From NCBI RefSeq assembly GCF_013426915.1, contig NZ_AP023179.1, positions 558,001 through 622,000 of the forward strand: a DNA stretch of 64,000 nucleotides. Reading direction: 5' to 3'. Both the position numbers and the translations under genes were made by a program. Below are positions 52,005 to 61,700 of this stretch, one piece after another. The notes beneath the pieces are model-generated. The model was given only the letters and a program-made list of their open reading frames with translations, was not told the origin of the DNA and did not search any database. Positions within the stretch are counted from its first letter, which is position 1. The number at the start of each line of letters is the position of its first letter. This DNA comes from Paraburkholderia sp. PGU19. GTDB taxonomy: Bacteria > Pseudomonadota > Gammaproteobacteria > Burkholderiales > Burkholderiaceae.

Positions 52005-52922
52005 ATGCCAGGGGAACAGTGGAAACGCGGAGCGACCGAATGGCAGCACTACGTCGGGAATCTGATACGACGGAGAGTGCCGTTTGGCGATTACGTTGAA
52101 ATTCCGGACCGTGTCGCCGGAGATTGCGGGCTAGAAGGCTTTTGCCGTGACGGAAACGCGTTCCAATGCTATGCGGCCACTGAGCCGCTTAGTGTGACCG
52201 AGCTGACTGAAAAGCAAAAACGGAAGGTGACCCAAGACCTCGGCAAGCTGGAAAAGAACAGAGCTGTCTTAGAAAAACTCCTGCAACCCACAAAAATTCG
52301 CAATTGGGCTCTAGTTGTGCCCCGCTGGGAGGATAAGGCTCTGTTAACCCACGCTTCGACAAAAATTCAGGGGATTTGTTCGAAAAACTTGCCTTTCGTT
52401 GAACCCGGGTGCACGGCCAATATTATGACGCTCGACGATTTCGCCGTCGAAGTTCAAATCCTGGCGAGAGCGGGTGTTGGAAGCCTTTCGGTTCCAGTCA
52501 CCGACCCTCACGCGGCATCCGTTGCCGAGTTCTCGGTTAAGCATGACGACTGGCTACGTCATTTGGACCGGAAGGTCACTACATTAACGGCCGGCAAACA
52601 GGAGCAAGCGACCCAACTGTTTGAAGGTTTTCTTCAAATGTACCTTCGAGGCCAGAACGTCCTTGATACCCTACGCACAAAGTATCCGGACATTCACGCT
52701 GGAGCGGACGCAGCCAAAAGAAGCCAAGAGAGGAAGCTAGCTCTACATTCAGCGTTGCATGAAGGCTCTGCAAAGGCTAGTCTCCGCGAAGTAATGCTAA
52801 ATTTTGGCGGCGCGTTGAGAAACCAGTTGCCCGGCCTGGACGACGAAACCGTTTCCGCCCTCACAGACGAAGCCATCGCCGACTGGCTTCTGCGATGCCC
52901 GATGGACTTTCAAAATGAATGA
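52005..52922 (+). CDS. ABC-type defence system component 1 (nuclease-like N-terminus)
   Basis: A 305-residue protein. Residues 39-57 read GDCGLEGFCRDGNAFQCYA, reminiscent of the Mrr-like PD-(D/E)XK core (D-G-x-x-G ... Q-C-K), but the last Lys is Tyr, so activity is doubtful. The rest is helical with no recognised fold. It overlaps the next gene by eight bases and that gene overlaps the ABC ATPase, so the three form one operon. The organisation fits the ABC-three-component conflict systems described from comparative genomics. Start has no clear SD. Confidence 0.55.
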   Translation: MPGEQWKRGATEWQHYVGNLIRRRVPFGDYVEIPDRVAGDCGLEGFCRDGNAFQCYAATEPLSVTELTEKQKRKVTQDLGKLEKNRAVLEKLLQPTKIRNWALVVPRWEDKALLTHASTKIQGICSKNLPFVEPGCTANIMTLDDFAVEVQILARAGVGSLSVPVTDPHAASVAEFSVKHDDWLRHLDRKVTTLTAGKQEQATQLFEGFLQMYLRGQNVLDTLRTKYPDIHAGADAAKRSQERKLALHSALHEGSAKASLREVMLNFGGALRNQLPGLDDETVSALTDEAIADWLLRCPMDFQNE

Positions 52923-53412
52923 CGCACATTCACTGGACCGGTTGGAGCAGCTCGGTCGGCGCTGGAGCTTCACTGACAGGCCTGCTCCGTTGCCGGCCGA
53001 CCTACGTCCAGTCTGGCGCATTGCAACAATTCTCCTCGTGCTTCACACGTCACGGGGGAAAAGCGCATCGCTGCGAAAGCTACATTTCGCGACTTGGGCC
53101 CTCAAAGACCGCGACGTTAGCAAACAGCTAATTGCTTCCCTCAACTCCGACGAACTTTCAACGGCACCGCTGCCCCGCATTGACCCCACCCTGAACCGAG
53201 CCGTTGATTTCGCCGTTGCGGAAGGATTAGTCGAAATATCCGGCAAGAAGTCCGTAAAGCTTTCGGAAAAAGGCTTGCGCATAGCGAAAGAGCTCACGGA
53301 ATCTACTGAGTGTTTGGTCCAAGAAAGGGAGTTACTTTCTGAATTGATTCCGCATCTCACCGAACCTGCCATAGACCACTTGTTCAAGAGCCTTGCGTCC
53401 CATGACAATTAA
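52915..53412 (+). CDS. ABC-type defence system component 2 (middle component)
   Basis: A 165-residue soluble, helical protein with a winged-helix-like middle (SLRKLHFATWALKDRDVSKQ, FAVAEGLVEISGKKSVKLSE, KGLRIAKELTESTECL). It overlaps the first component by eight bases and the ATPase by eleven. Its size and position match the 'middle component' of three-gene ABC systems. No catalytic motif is visible; it is probably the adaptor between ATPase and effector. Confidence 0.6.
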   Translation: MNDAHSLDRLEQLGRRWSFTDRPAPLPADLRPVWRIATILLVLHTSRGKSASLRKLHFATWALKDRDVSKQLIASLNSDELSTAPLPRIDPTLNRAVDFAVAEGLVEISGKKSVKLSEKGLRIAKELTESTECLVQERELLSELIPHLTEPAIDHLFKSLASHDN

Positions 53413-55426
53413 ATTCGAAAGGCTTCATCTCGACGTGCTGACGCCTGAAGGCCGTTATGGAGCAAAGCTTCGCTTTCATAGTGGCCTTAACATACTGCAT
53501 GCTGAGAACAGTATGGGCAAATCTACCTGCATCCAGTCAATCATTTACGCGTTAGGCCTTGAGCGTATGCTCGGGCCCAAGGCAGTGATTCCGCTTCCAC
53601 CTGCGATGACCACGTTTTTGGAAGATGCGGACGGAGAGCACCTCGTGTTGACCTCGGATGTTTGGCTGGAAGTCAGCAACACTCGCGGTGAGGCGCTAAC
53701 GATACGGCGAAGTGTAAAGGGAAACCGGGACTTTCGCCTGGTGACCGTGTGGGAGGGCTCATTATCGGAGGACGGCGCCGCGGCATTGCAAAGTCGCGAC
53801 TATTTCTTGCGAGACCCAGGTGCAGTCACTCATGAGGCAGGCTTTCATTCGAAACTGGCGAGCTTCCTTGGCTGGACACTTCCATCAGTGCCTAGAAGCT
53901 CCGGAGGAGAGTGCCCTTTGTATATGGAGGGCATCTTCCCGCTTTTCCTGGTTGAACAGAAACACGGTTGGTCGGGCATCCAAGCGAATTTGCCCACCTA
54001 CCTAGGAATCCGGGAGTTGTCCAAGCGAGCCATCGAATTCGTACTAAAACTTGATGCGGCTTCCATTCAGGCGGAACGCCAAGCGGTGGCAGAGAGAGAT
54101 GCGTCGCTTCGCAGTCAATGGAAGAACGCAATCTCGGGTCTTAAAGCCGTAATTGCGAGCACCCATGGAAGAATAAAGGATGTTCCACGAGACCCGGTCC
54201 CCGACTGGCCTCCCACCCCAGAGCCATCCTTCGAGGTTGCTCGAGACGGAGTATGGAAACCGTGGAATTCCGCTAAATCGGACACTGAATTCGCTCTCGA
54301 TTCGTTGCGACAGACCGAGACGCCTACTAACGATGAAATTGCAACGCTTGCTCGGACAGAACTGAACGTATCTGAATCGGAACTGGCGGAAGTCGACTTT
54401 GCGGCCACTACAGCTCTTGAAGCGCTAGACCTCGAATCTGCCCAGCAACGCGCACTCATCTCCCGCATTAGTTCGCTCGAGGAGGACTTGCGCCGCAATC
54501 AAGACGCAGAAAAGTTGCGTAAGTTCGGCTCGATTGCAGAGTGGGAATTGAACCGAGACACTTGTCCGACGTGCCATCAGCATCTGGCAGATACCCTGCT
54601 CTCTCAGAATGACGAGCCACAAATAATGCCGTTGTCTGAAAATATCGAATTTATTCGCGCCCAGCTCGCCACTTTTAAGCGATTGCAGGAGGCGGGGAGC
54701 ATTCAAATCGGTTTGAAAAGCCAAAATCTCGACTCATTGCGTGCCCGGCTTGGTGAACTGCAAGGCAAAATAAGGTTACTTAAACAGACCTTGGTGGGGG
54801 CCAGCGGCGCACCAGCGGCAAGCCGTATCAGAAGGGAGCTCGAGTTGGAGACTGCAATCGCAACGCTAAAGAGAGCCGGGCAGGACTTTATCGATGAGTT
54901 GGCCGAGTTTGAAAGTCTCGCCGCGGAGTGGCGAGACCTTGAAGTTCGACGAAAAGCGCTTCCTTCCAAGGAGCTTAGTACGTTGGACGAGCAGAAACTG
55001 AGTGCCCTTCAGACTTTCGTCAGAGAACAACTGGTCACGTATGGTTTCAAGAGTATCCCTGCAGAGTCGATTTCCATATCGCACGACAATTATCGTCCGA
55101 CTCGGGACGGCTTCAACCTGGGATTTGACCTTTCCGCAAGCGACAATATTAGGATTATCTGGGCATATCTCGAAGGCATTTTGGAACTCTCGCGGGGCTA
55201 CGCTACGAACCATCTAGGTTTTCTGATTTTTGACGAGCCGCGTCAGCAGGAAGCGAAGGAGATGAGCTTTGCGCAACTGCTGTCGCGGACAAGTGAAAGC
55301 GGAGTCGCGAAACAGCAGGTTATATTCGCAACCAGCGAAAAATGGGAGAAGTTAAAAGAGATGGTATCTGGGCTCGCAGTGAACACTATCCGGTTTGAGG
55401 CGCGAGTCCTTTCGCGCATCGACTAG
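53402..55426 (+). CDS. SMC/RecN-like ABC ATPase, defence system component 3
   Basis: A 674-residue SMC-like ATPase. Walker A is AENSMGKST at 34-42; a long coiled-coil middle contains a zinc-hook-like CPTCHQHL near residue 388; Walker B is LIFDEPRQQ near 605. Such ATPases usually sense DNA ends or foreign nucleic acid. The ATG at 53402 overlaps the end of component 2 by 11 bases. It lies next to a Hachiman-like pair on the opposite strand, supporting a defence role. Confidence 0.75.
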   Translation: MTIKFERLHLDVLTPEGRYGAKLRFHSGLNILHAENSMGKSTCIQSIIYALGLERMLGPKAVIPLPPAMTTFLEDADGEHLVLTSDVWLEVSNTRGEALTIRRSVKGNRDFRLVTVWEGSLSEDGAAALQSRDYFLRDPGAVTHEAGFHSKLASFLGWTLPSVPRSSGGECPLYMEGIFPLFLVEQKHGWSGIQANLPTYLGIRELSKRAIEFVLKLDAASIQAERQAVAERDASLRSQWKNAISGLKAVIASTHGRIKDVPRDPVPDWPPTPEPSFEVARDGVWKPWNSAKSDTEFALDSLRQTETPTNDEIATLARTELNVSESELAEVDFAATTALEALDLESAQQRALISRISSLEEDLRRNQDAEKLRKFGSIAEWELNRDTCPTCHQHLADTLLSQNDEPQIMPLSENIEFIRAQLATFKRLQEAGSIQIGLKSQNLDSLRARLGELQGKIRLLKQTLVGASGAPAASRIRRELELETAIATLKRAGQDFIDELAEFESLAAEWRDLEVRRKALPSKELSTLDEQKLSALQTFVREQLVTYGFKSIPAESISISHDNYRPTRDGFNLGFDLSASDNIRIIWAYLEGILELSRGYATNHLGFLIFDEPRQQEAKEMSFAQLLSRTSESGVAKQQVIFATSEKWEKLKEMVSGLAVNTIRFEARVLSRID

Positions 55427-55782
55427 CGGGATTTCGAGCCGCAGCCCTTGGTTTGCGTGCGTTGGGGGTGCTGCAAAGCCAACCCCGTTAATCGTTGTCG
55501 CAGCAACCAGCGCCGTGCGTCTGCTAGAGGAGGAGGTCATCTACTTGAAGTGTCCGAGGGAGCCGAGGCCAGGATTCGTCCTTGCTGTGGTTGATAATCA
55601 GAACGCTGTACGCAAGTGCCAGTTCGAACCGGCAAACTACTACACGGGTAAGACGGTCACGTTCAACGAACCTAACTTCGGCCAATTACTGTCGTCTACG
55701 CTCCACTCTTAACCATGATGCTGGAGGCGCATATTCACGATGCGTCGCTTAGTCGGCTCCGCCGAGTCGGGCCCTTAATGCC
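55427..55782. other. Convergent spacer between two defence systems
   Basis: About 355 bases between the converging ATPase and HamB-like genes. A frame at 55512-55712 (RLLEEEVIYLKCPREPRPGF...) looks protein-like over its last 60 residues but lacks a start with a ribosome site. It could be a remnant or a small gene. No terminator hairpin stands out. Confidence 0.35.
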
Positions 55783-58700
55783 TCATCGCTGAGTGAGACC
55801 TGCAAAGACCATCTGAAAATACGATGGGTATCTATCAAGCACAGCGCTAACAGCAGCTGGATTATTTCGAGCATAAGTTACGACTGCGTCTCTAGAAGGG
55901 TGGACCCCTGCGAAGACCGGTCGCAAATCCAGCGTAAGCATCCTGTCTGCGAAACCCGACTCTTGAATGGCCACAGCCAACGGGTCTGGAAGGCCGTACT
56001 TTAGTCCGCTTTGAAGGCGCTTAATCAGCTCCACAGTATCGACGTTGTTTAGGTCGCCGTCTTGCTCAAAATACGTCACCAATGCGGTCAGATACAGCGA
56101 GAACTCAAAGCCAAAGCAATTGTCGCAAATGTCAACGACATCTTCAGGTGTGAACCGGCGCGTGCTCTCCCCAAATCGCTTCACGATGCCACCAGCCGAG
56201 ATGACTTCTTCGATTTGAGAATACGCTGCTCCCGATAGCCACGATTGCGCGACATCTATGAGCAATTCCTTGCCGACGACTTTCTCAAGCAGGTCGTCTT
56301 CACCCACTTCAAGCAAGACTGGCCAAATCGCATTCAATAGCTCCACCTCAGTCTGCGCTGCGAACACGAGGTCACGGCTCCGCTCACACCATCTATAAAT
56401 CTTCGCAAGTGCATTCAGACCCAAAAGCGTCCGCGAATTCCGCGTCTGGTTAGCGGCTTCCGGCTCACGGTCTTGGACGGCGCGCGCAATTGCGATGAAA
56501 CAGTCGACCAGTAACGTTTTCTGGTCATCCGAAGCCAACGAGTACGCTAGCGTACTCTTCGCAAGCCCACTGACCACCTCAATAAATTCCTCGAATGCGG
56601 TCTCCCCGCGACTGGCCTGCAAGAAGCTGGCGACAGCGTTGACGAGCCGCTCCTTGGTTTTCACCTGCTGCGCGACATGCTCAGGCGTAGCGCCAATACC
56701 GGCCAGGTAATGTGCGTCGTCATTGATTTGCGCCAGTGCGTTATCTTCGTCCCCTAACAGTGCAATGATGACGTCGAAAGCGGCCTGCACTTCCTGCGAG
56801 CCATCGTCGTTCATTATTGGAGCGACAAGACCTAGAAGCGAGCTGCCGGTCGGTTCCACATTTGCGGTATTTAAAAGCTCACGAACTGTATTCCATCGCC
56901 ACCGCTCACGTCGAGCACTCCTACCGTCAAAGATGCGCGTATCTGCGAAGATTACGGAACCCTCGATATGCATTCCGGCACGGCCTGCTCGCCCCATCAA
57001 ATTGTGAAAGTCTCGCACCTTCACGCGCTCCCCACCTTGATAGATTGTTGACACAATCAGGTATCGGAGCGGCAGATTCACTCCTTGTGCCAAGGTGGAC
57101 GTGCACACGACCAAAGGCACAAGGCCCTCTTTCACCGCATGTTCGATACAGAGTCGAAGACCTTGGGGGGTATTGCCATGATGTGCCAACACACCGAACC
57201 TTGCACCTCGGGTCACGACCGCATCGTCGCCGAAATGCATTGCGTGGAGGTGCACCAACCTCTGCAGTTCATCCTGATTTGCGATTTCCGCTGGCGATTG
57301 ATAAGGTAAGCCTCGCTCGAAATATTCAACGGCATCTCTGACAATGCCGGCGGCACTATCCTTTCTCCCGCAAAAAATAGCGGCGCTTCCCTGCGGCGCC
57401 AACTTCAATCCGAGATACAAGGCGACCTCCGAAGCACTACGCTCAGGAAACACTCGGACTACTCGTTCTCTACCACGAAGCGGAAATGAATATGGCTCAA
57501 TGACCCTCGGAACGAAGTAAGGAAAGTCATCAGGCTGACCCAGAGCATCGAACTGAAGAGTGCCCAAGGCATGCTGCCAACTCGTGAAGACAACAGAACG
57601 CTGGGTCGGCGTCAGTTCCTTGCCATCAACCACGGGAGCGCGTTCGCCGATTAGCCACTGGCCGACCGCTTGTGCATTCGAAATGACCGCCGAGACTAGG
57701 ACCACCTGCGCTCGGCGTGACAGAAACTGCTTCAGAGTGGTAAGTAGCAACTCGTACGTCACGCCGCGGGGACCAGAATCAAACTGGTGCCCCTCATCGT
57801 AAACAATCAACCCGATTTTGCCGGCAATCTGAGGCGCCTGCCGCAAAACATATAAAAGCTTCTCTGGCGTCAGCACCAAGACTTGTGGGGACGGTTGAGC
57901 AATTTCACCTATCAGGTCCGCCAGCGACTCCAGAAAGTCCTGCTGCAGGACATCCGAGAGCTCGTCGATAGACACCCGCTCGCCCGCAAACGTCTGGCGT
58001 AGAGAGTTCGATATCTCATGGCATAGCGCGCGAAAGGGTGCGACCACCACCGCCGTCTGGGCACTGCCGGATAACATCGCGCTCCGAATTACAAGTTCAA
58101 TCGCTCGAGTCTTTCCCGCACTCGTCGGCATTTGAACGACAGCCGACGCTCCCGCAAACAAGCCAGCTCTTCCGAGTAGACGTTGTGCCGGCCATAGCTC
58201 TGAAACGAAATTGGGTTTTCGAAGAACGTCTGACCACTGCTCTTCGTCTAGTCGCGAGTATCGAGGCAAGTTCAGGCGACTCGAATTACCGACCTTGCGT
58301 AGGACGACTGCTACGCATAGGTCCACAAACGCGACATCTCTCGAACTACCGTTTCGATAGACAGCTTGCCGGAGCCCTGAGCAGTGCCGTAGAAGGATTC
58401 GCTCGTCGCCTCCGTCGCGCGACAGCAAGTCACCCGCCGCACGCAACATAGTTACAAGCAAAGGGGAAAATCGAATTTCGGGAGGAACCTCTGTATCGGC
58501 CCATCGATTCGCGAGTACCAGGCGCAAAACCGTCGAGAATGGGTACAACTGCTGGCGGGTACGTGTCGATAGCAGGTTGCTGACCACGAAACTACTGCCC
58601 GGAGTCTCGGCCAAATAAAACGTCGCTGCAGCAAGCGTCAGCAATTCTTCGTCGAGGTCCACGTCAAACCTCGATTCGACATATGCATAAAAGAACGAGG

Positions 58701-58947
58701 CCGCAAATCGCAGACCCTGCTGGTCCGTCGCCACGGGAGCCCCGAGCACCGTCCGCTGTTCGAGAACCTTATCGCATATGGCCGCTGCCTCGTCGCCCAG
58801 AATACCTATAGCAAGCGCAAACAGGTCTTCAGGATGTGTACCGGCAGGAATATCGATATGTTCCTCTTCTCGCACCGCGTACTCATACATCCGGGCCTTC
58901 GCTTGTGTTATCCCGAACAAGCGCCGAGAATTTGCCTCAGGCCTCAT
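55783..58947 (-). CDS. hamB: HamB-like superfamily 2 helicase (Hachiman)
   Basis: A 1054-residue Ski2-like helicase: Walker A PTSAGKT at 274-280, DEGH at 384-387, LVSAVISNAQ, STLAQGVNLPLRYLIV and the motif VI MGRAGRAG. N-terminal 250 residues are helical; the C-terminal 350 residues are an unrecognised helical region, as in HamB. The ATG overlaps the preceding HamA-like gene by 11 bases. In Hachiman, HamB monitors DNA and releases HamA to degrade it. Gene order hamA-hamB and length match the described system. Confidence 0.8.
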   Translation of the reverse strand: MRPEANSRRLFGITQAKARMYEYAVREEEHIDIPAGTHPEDLFALAIGILGDEAAAICDKVLEQRTVLGAPVATDQQGLRFAASFFYAYVESRFDVDLDEELLTLAAATFYLAETPGSSFVVSNLLSTRTRQQLYPFSTVLRLVLANRWADTEVPPEIRFSPLLVTMLRAAGDLLSRDGGDERILLRHCSGLRQAVYRNGSSRDVAFVDLCVAVVLRKVGNSSRLNLPRYSRLDEEQWSDVLRKPNFVSELWPAQRLLGRAGLFAGASAVVQMPTSAGKTRAIELVIRSAMLSGSAQTAVVVAPFRALCHEISNSLRQTFAGERVSIDELSDVLQQDFLESLADLIGEIAQPSPQVLVLTPEKLLYVLRQAPQIAGKIGLIVYDEGHQFDSGPRGVTYELLLTTLKQFLSRRAQVVLVSAVISNAQAVGQWLIGERAPVVDGKELTPTQRSVVFTSWQHALGTLQFDALGQPDDFPYFVPRVIEPYSFPLRGRERVVRVFPERSASEVALYLGLKLAPQGSAAIFCGRKDSAAGIVRDAVEYFERGLPYQSPAEIANQDELQRLVHLHAMHFGDDAVVTRGARFGVLAHHGNTPQGLRLCIEHAVKEGLVPLVVCTSTLAQGVNLPLRYLIVSTIYQGGERVKVRDFHNLMGRAGRAGMHIEGSVIFADTRIFDGRSARRERWRWNTVRELLNTANVEPTGSSLLGLVAPIMNDDGSQEVQAAFDVIIALLGDEDNALAQINDDAHYLAGIGATPEHVAQQVKTKERLVNAVASFLQASRGETAFEEFIEVVSGLAKSTLAYSLASDDQKTLLVDCFIAIARAVQDREPEAANQTRNSRTLLGLNALAKIYRWCERSRDLVFAAQTEVELLNAIWPVLLEVGEDDLLEKVVGKELLIDVAQSWLSGAAYSQIEEVISAGGIVKRFGESTRRFTPEDVVDICDNCFGFEFSLYLTALVTYFEQDGDLNNVDTVELIKRLQSGLKYGLPDPLAVAIQESGFADRMLTLDLRPVFAGVHPSRDAVVTYARNNPAAVSAVLDRYPSYFQMVFAGLTQR

Positions 58948-59743
58948 CTGCGGCCCTCTCGTAGAGACTATGGGCGAGCGTCATCAAATCCTCACCTCGA
59001 ATTACCAACAGAAGGACAGAAGAGCCCGGGGGATGTGATGCTGTTGTCGTCGCCGCAATCAGCTCGGCGTCGAATGCGCCGTTGCTCAGCACGGCGGCCG
59101 CACCTGTCAGTTCTATAAAGGGCCTATCTGGCTTCGCTTGAAAGCGCTCGACTAGCGCTACCCGCGCATTGTCGCCCTGCATGTGAGCTTTCCGCTTCAT
59201 TGCGAGCAGCGTGTAAGCTTGCCGTACTTTGTCTTTTGCGGCGTCGTCCACAGCGACCTGGAGCCTAGGCTGAGGCTTGCCTGCACGCAACTGCGCTTTG
59301 ACCTCAAAGGTTGTCAGCGTGTCTTCGATAGAGTTACCAGTCGGAGACAAATAAAGACCGATGATGTCGGTGCCCTTCACCGATTCATTGGGTGTTGCTT
59401 TCTCCGCAAATCGCCCCCTAGGAACCCAGTGATTCATACTGTGCTCGAGGAAGTCACAAACCAATATTTCAGCAAAATCGCCGGACCGAATTGACGGTCC
59501 GGGTTTTGTGGTATTTGGGAACACTAGGTTTTTCAGAAATTCGGAACGTGAATGTTCAGTTCCAGCTCGTAGAACGTCAATATCGTCATCGGAACAGTAA
59601 TGCTGGCGAAAATGTCTGGCCCATGCCGACAGGACAGCGTTGTCCGGTTGATGTTGAAATTCTAAAATTGTGACCGTCTTACCTTCGTCGGTCCTCAACG
59701 GTTCCCGTTGTACCAACCAGTTGAGGTGCTCAGGTGGAGGCAT
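58937..59743 (-). CDS. hamA: HamA-like nuclease (DUF1837, Hachiman)
   Basis: A 268-residue protein of the HamA/DUF1837 type: WARHFRQHYC near 41, SGDFAEILVCDFL with Glu92, the ESVKGTDIIGLY segment with Asp126, and TFEVKAQL with Glu147 and Lys149, giving a PD-(D/E)XK nuclease core. It lies upstream of and overlaps a large Ski2-like helicase, the gene order of Hachiman. HamA is the effector that degrades DNA after HamB senses phage infection. Confidence 0.75.
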   Translation of the reverse strand: MPPPEHLNWLVQREPLRTDEGKTVTILEFQHQPDNAVLSAWARHFRQHYCSDDDIDVLRAGTEHSRSEFLKNLVFPNTTKPGPSIRSGDFAEILVCDFLEHSMNHWVPRGRFAEKATPNESVKGTDIIGLYLSPTGNSIEDTLTTFEVKAQLRAGKPQPRLQVAVDDAAKDKVRQAYTLLAMKRKAHMQGDNARVALVERFQAKPDRPFIELTGAAAVLSNGAFDAELIAATTTASHPPGSSVLLLVIRGEDLMTLAHSLYERAADEA

Positions 59744-60204
59744 GGATACCCTCGGGGACTACTCTCTCAAATGACATTTTAGCTTTGCCTGTGCCAGCGA
59801 CGTGTTTTCGGTCGCAATATAACCGAGTCGCTTCGTCTAATTTCGACGGGCAAGCAAGTCTACACAAGCTTTCAGCGTCTAGGTGAAGGCCGGATGTGCG
59901 ATGAATGCCTTCCGCCCGGCGAAGCTATAACGTCGGGCAACTAAATGCCTATTTGGTTCTTGTACCCGCACGCTACGCGACCATCTCAGCGAATGACGGG
60001 TCGAACCCAGTGTCGTCAAGTAGATGCATTCCCATCAGGCGTTGGCGTTCATCGTCACAGACTTCGCCCGGTTCCAGTCTGTCTCAGCATGGGTGACAGC
60101 CGGTAAAGCGGCGCCGGTCACTCAACCGGGTACTGCCTGGAAACCGGCGGACGACTGCAGGTCGGGCGGCCGCCCGGCCCCTGAACGGGCGACATGGCTG
60201 CGTG
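59744..60204. other. Spacer with a small gene remnant
   Basis: Reading the minus strand over 59973-60083 gives LEPGEVCDDERQRLMGMHLL, then DDTGFDPSFAEMVA and a stop, clearly protein-like but with a stop just upstream and no start. It is probably the 3' remnant of a lost gene. The rest shows nothing. Confidence 0.45.
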
Positions 60205-60645
60205 TTAAACCTCAATCCAGCTGTCTTCTGCGACCCCCAGGCAACGGACCTCAAGTGCGTGCAGGTCGCGGTGTAAGGCAAGATGGTCACGGAGAAGGTT
60301 CAGCGGGTCCCAGAAACAGACAGGAACCGCTGGTTGCCAGCCGACAGGTTGACCACTGCCTCGGGTCACGGGCCGGCTGACCGCGACCGGCAACGATGGC
60401 CCCGCAAAAGCGTCGGAAGGGAACTGTGCGAGTGCTTCCTTTTCAATGTCTTCGACGACCGTATCGATATACAGGTGGTGCATGAAGTCGAGCGGGCGCG
60501 GCCAGCGCTCTTCGCGGAACAGCCGCTCCGATTCGGCAATCTCCCGCATCAGTGCCCCGTTTGGCTGGTCCGAGAAATTTAGCCAGTGCCGGTAGATGAC
60601 ATCGTCGATGGCCTTGAAGTATTGGCGGCGGGACGGTTTGCGCAT
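60205..60645 (-). CDS. Hypothetical protein near the integrase
   Basis: A 146-residue protein, MRKPSRRQYFKAIDDVIYRH, with a GGAG site before ATG 60645 and a coherent helical N-terminal half (MREIAESERLFREERWPRPL). The Pro-rich second half (PVTRGSGQPVGWQPAVPVCF) is less regular. Family not recognised; it may be an island cargo gene. Confidence 0.5.
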   Translation of the reverse strand: MRKPSRRQYFKAIDDVIYRHWLNFSDQPNGALMREIAESERLFREERWPRPLDFMHHLYIDTVVEDIEKEALAQFPSDAFAGPSLPVAVSRPVTRGSGQPVGWQPAVPVCFWDPLNLLRDHLALHRDLHALEVRCLGVAEDSWIEV

Positions 60646-61147
60646 GGAAGCTCCTGTGATGATGGATTGGTGGATGCGCCCCGAAACCGCTCAAGGTCAC
60701 GGGGATGCAAAGTAAAGCCACCCAAGCGCGCAGGCGCTTCCAGCTCAAATTTCAGAAAGAGGGGCCAAAGGCGGAAGTGCCGTAGGAGGGGTACTCGAGG
60801 GTGCGGCCTTTCAGGTCCCGCTGGCCCCGGGCGCCAGAGGTCGTGCCCCGGGCGTCAGCCCGTGATGTATATGGCCGTGCCAATGACCAGAACTCCATCG
60901 GCGAGCACAGGTAGTCAGTCCGGACACGCATGGGATGTTCGCCTGTATGGCGTGGCTTGAGCGGATTCCGGCGGATACGCCGGAATCGGTCATCCTGTCG
61001 CGGGCCCTGGCGCCGCTACGATTGGACCGGTACCCTGAAGCAGGCCGGGTGTCGCAGACGCCCGCGTTGCTCCTTCCCAAGAGGCTTTATCTTTTCTTTT
61101 AGCAAAGGAAGCCTCTTTAGTAGTAAGGAAGCTCTCTTTTCAAAACT
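60646..61147. other. GC-rich spacer
   Basis: Frames on both strands (for example 60586-60960 +, 60811-61080 -) have skewed Arg/Pro/Gly composition and no support. No gene is accepted. Confidence 0.45.
61079..61117. terminator. Inverted repeat with T-rich loop
   Basis: AAGAGGCTT and AAGCCTCTT pair across a T-rich 21-base loop. The stem is good but the loop is long; it may separate transcription units downstream of the integrase. Confidence 0.35.
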
Positions 61148-61700
61148 CTAGCGAGCCGCATTTATATGGCCAAGCCGGCGGTTACCTCCGGTGCGGTGAA
61201 GTAAAGGGCGCCGCGTGCCGGTTGAGCCTGAGCTTCTGCTTCGCCCGGACATTCCCTTCTCCTGCAGCAGGCCCGGAACGGCGGCCGCTTCGTTGAGGGC
61301 CGCACAACTGGGGACGCCAACCAGGACATCCTGGCTGGCAGGCTGCTGGCCGCGCATGCAGCGTGGACCAGGGGGCGCGTGGCCTGGCGGGCAGGGCGTG
61401 GGGTTGCGTGGCCGACAGGCGGCATTGGGGGCGGATAGGGGGGTGGGGGGCGGCGCACGCGCCTGAGCCCGGAAGTCGTCGGGGGCGGGCCGGCCGATGT
61501 CCGGACTGGGTGCCGGCCTGTGGCTCGCCCGCCGGTCAGGGGGCGCTGTTTGACGCTTCCAGGTGGGCCTCCTGCGCCCGGGCGCCCGGTGCGTGAAAGA
61601 CGCCGACGCCGGCTGGCAGCGGGATTGTCCATGGCCAGATGCCTGGCCCCGCAGGCATCTGGCGTCTTGTGCACGGGACGCTGGAGGCGGCACGTCGATG
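61148..61700. other. GC-rich spacer downstream of the integrase
   Basis: Over 550 bases, very G+C rich (including GGGGTGGGGGGCGG near 61440). All frames have biased Arg/Pro/Gly content. The region lies just beyond the integrase 3' end. A G-rich run could form a quadruplex but has no other support. Confidence 0.4.

Noticed and set aside
61430..61460. G-rich run as a quadruplex
   Set aside because: Single occurrence in a very G+C-rich spacer with no gene or promoter relation.
61162..61674. Arg/Pro-rich frames on both strands
   Set aside because: High G+C alone removes stop codons; composition is not protein-like and there is no start signal.
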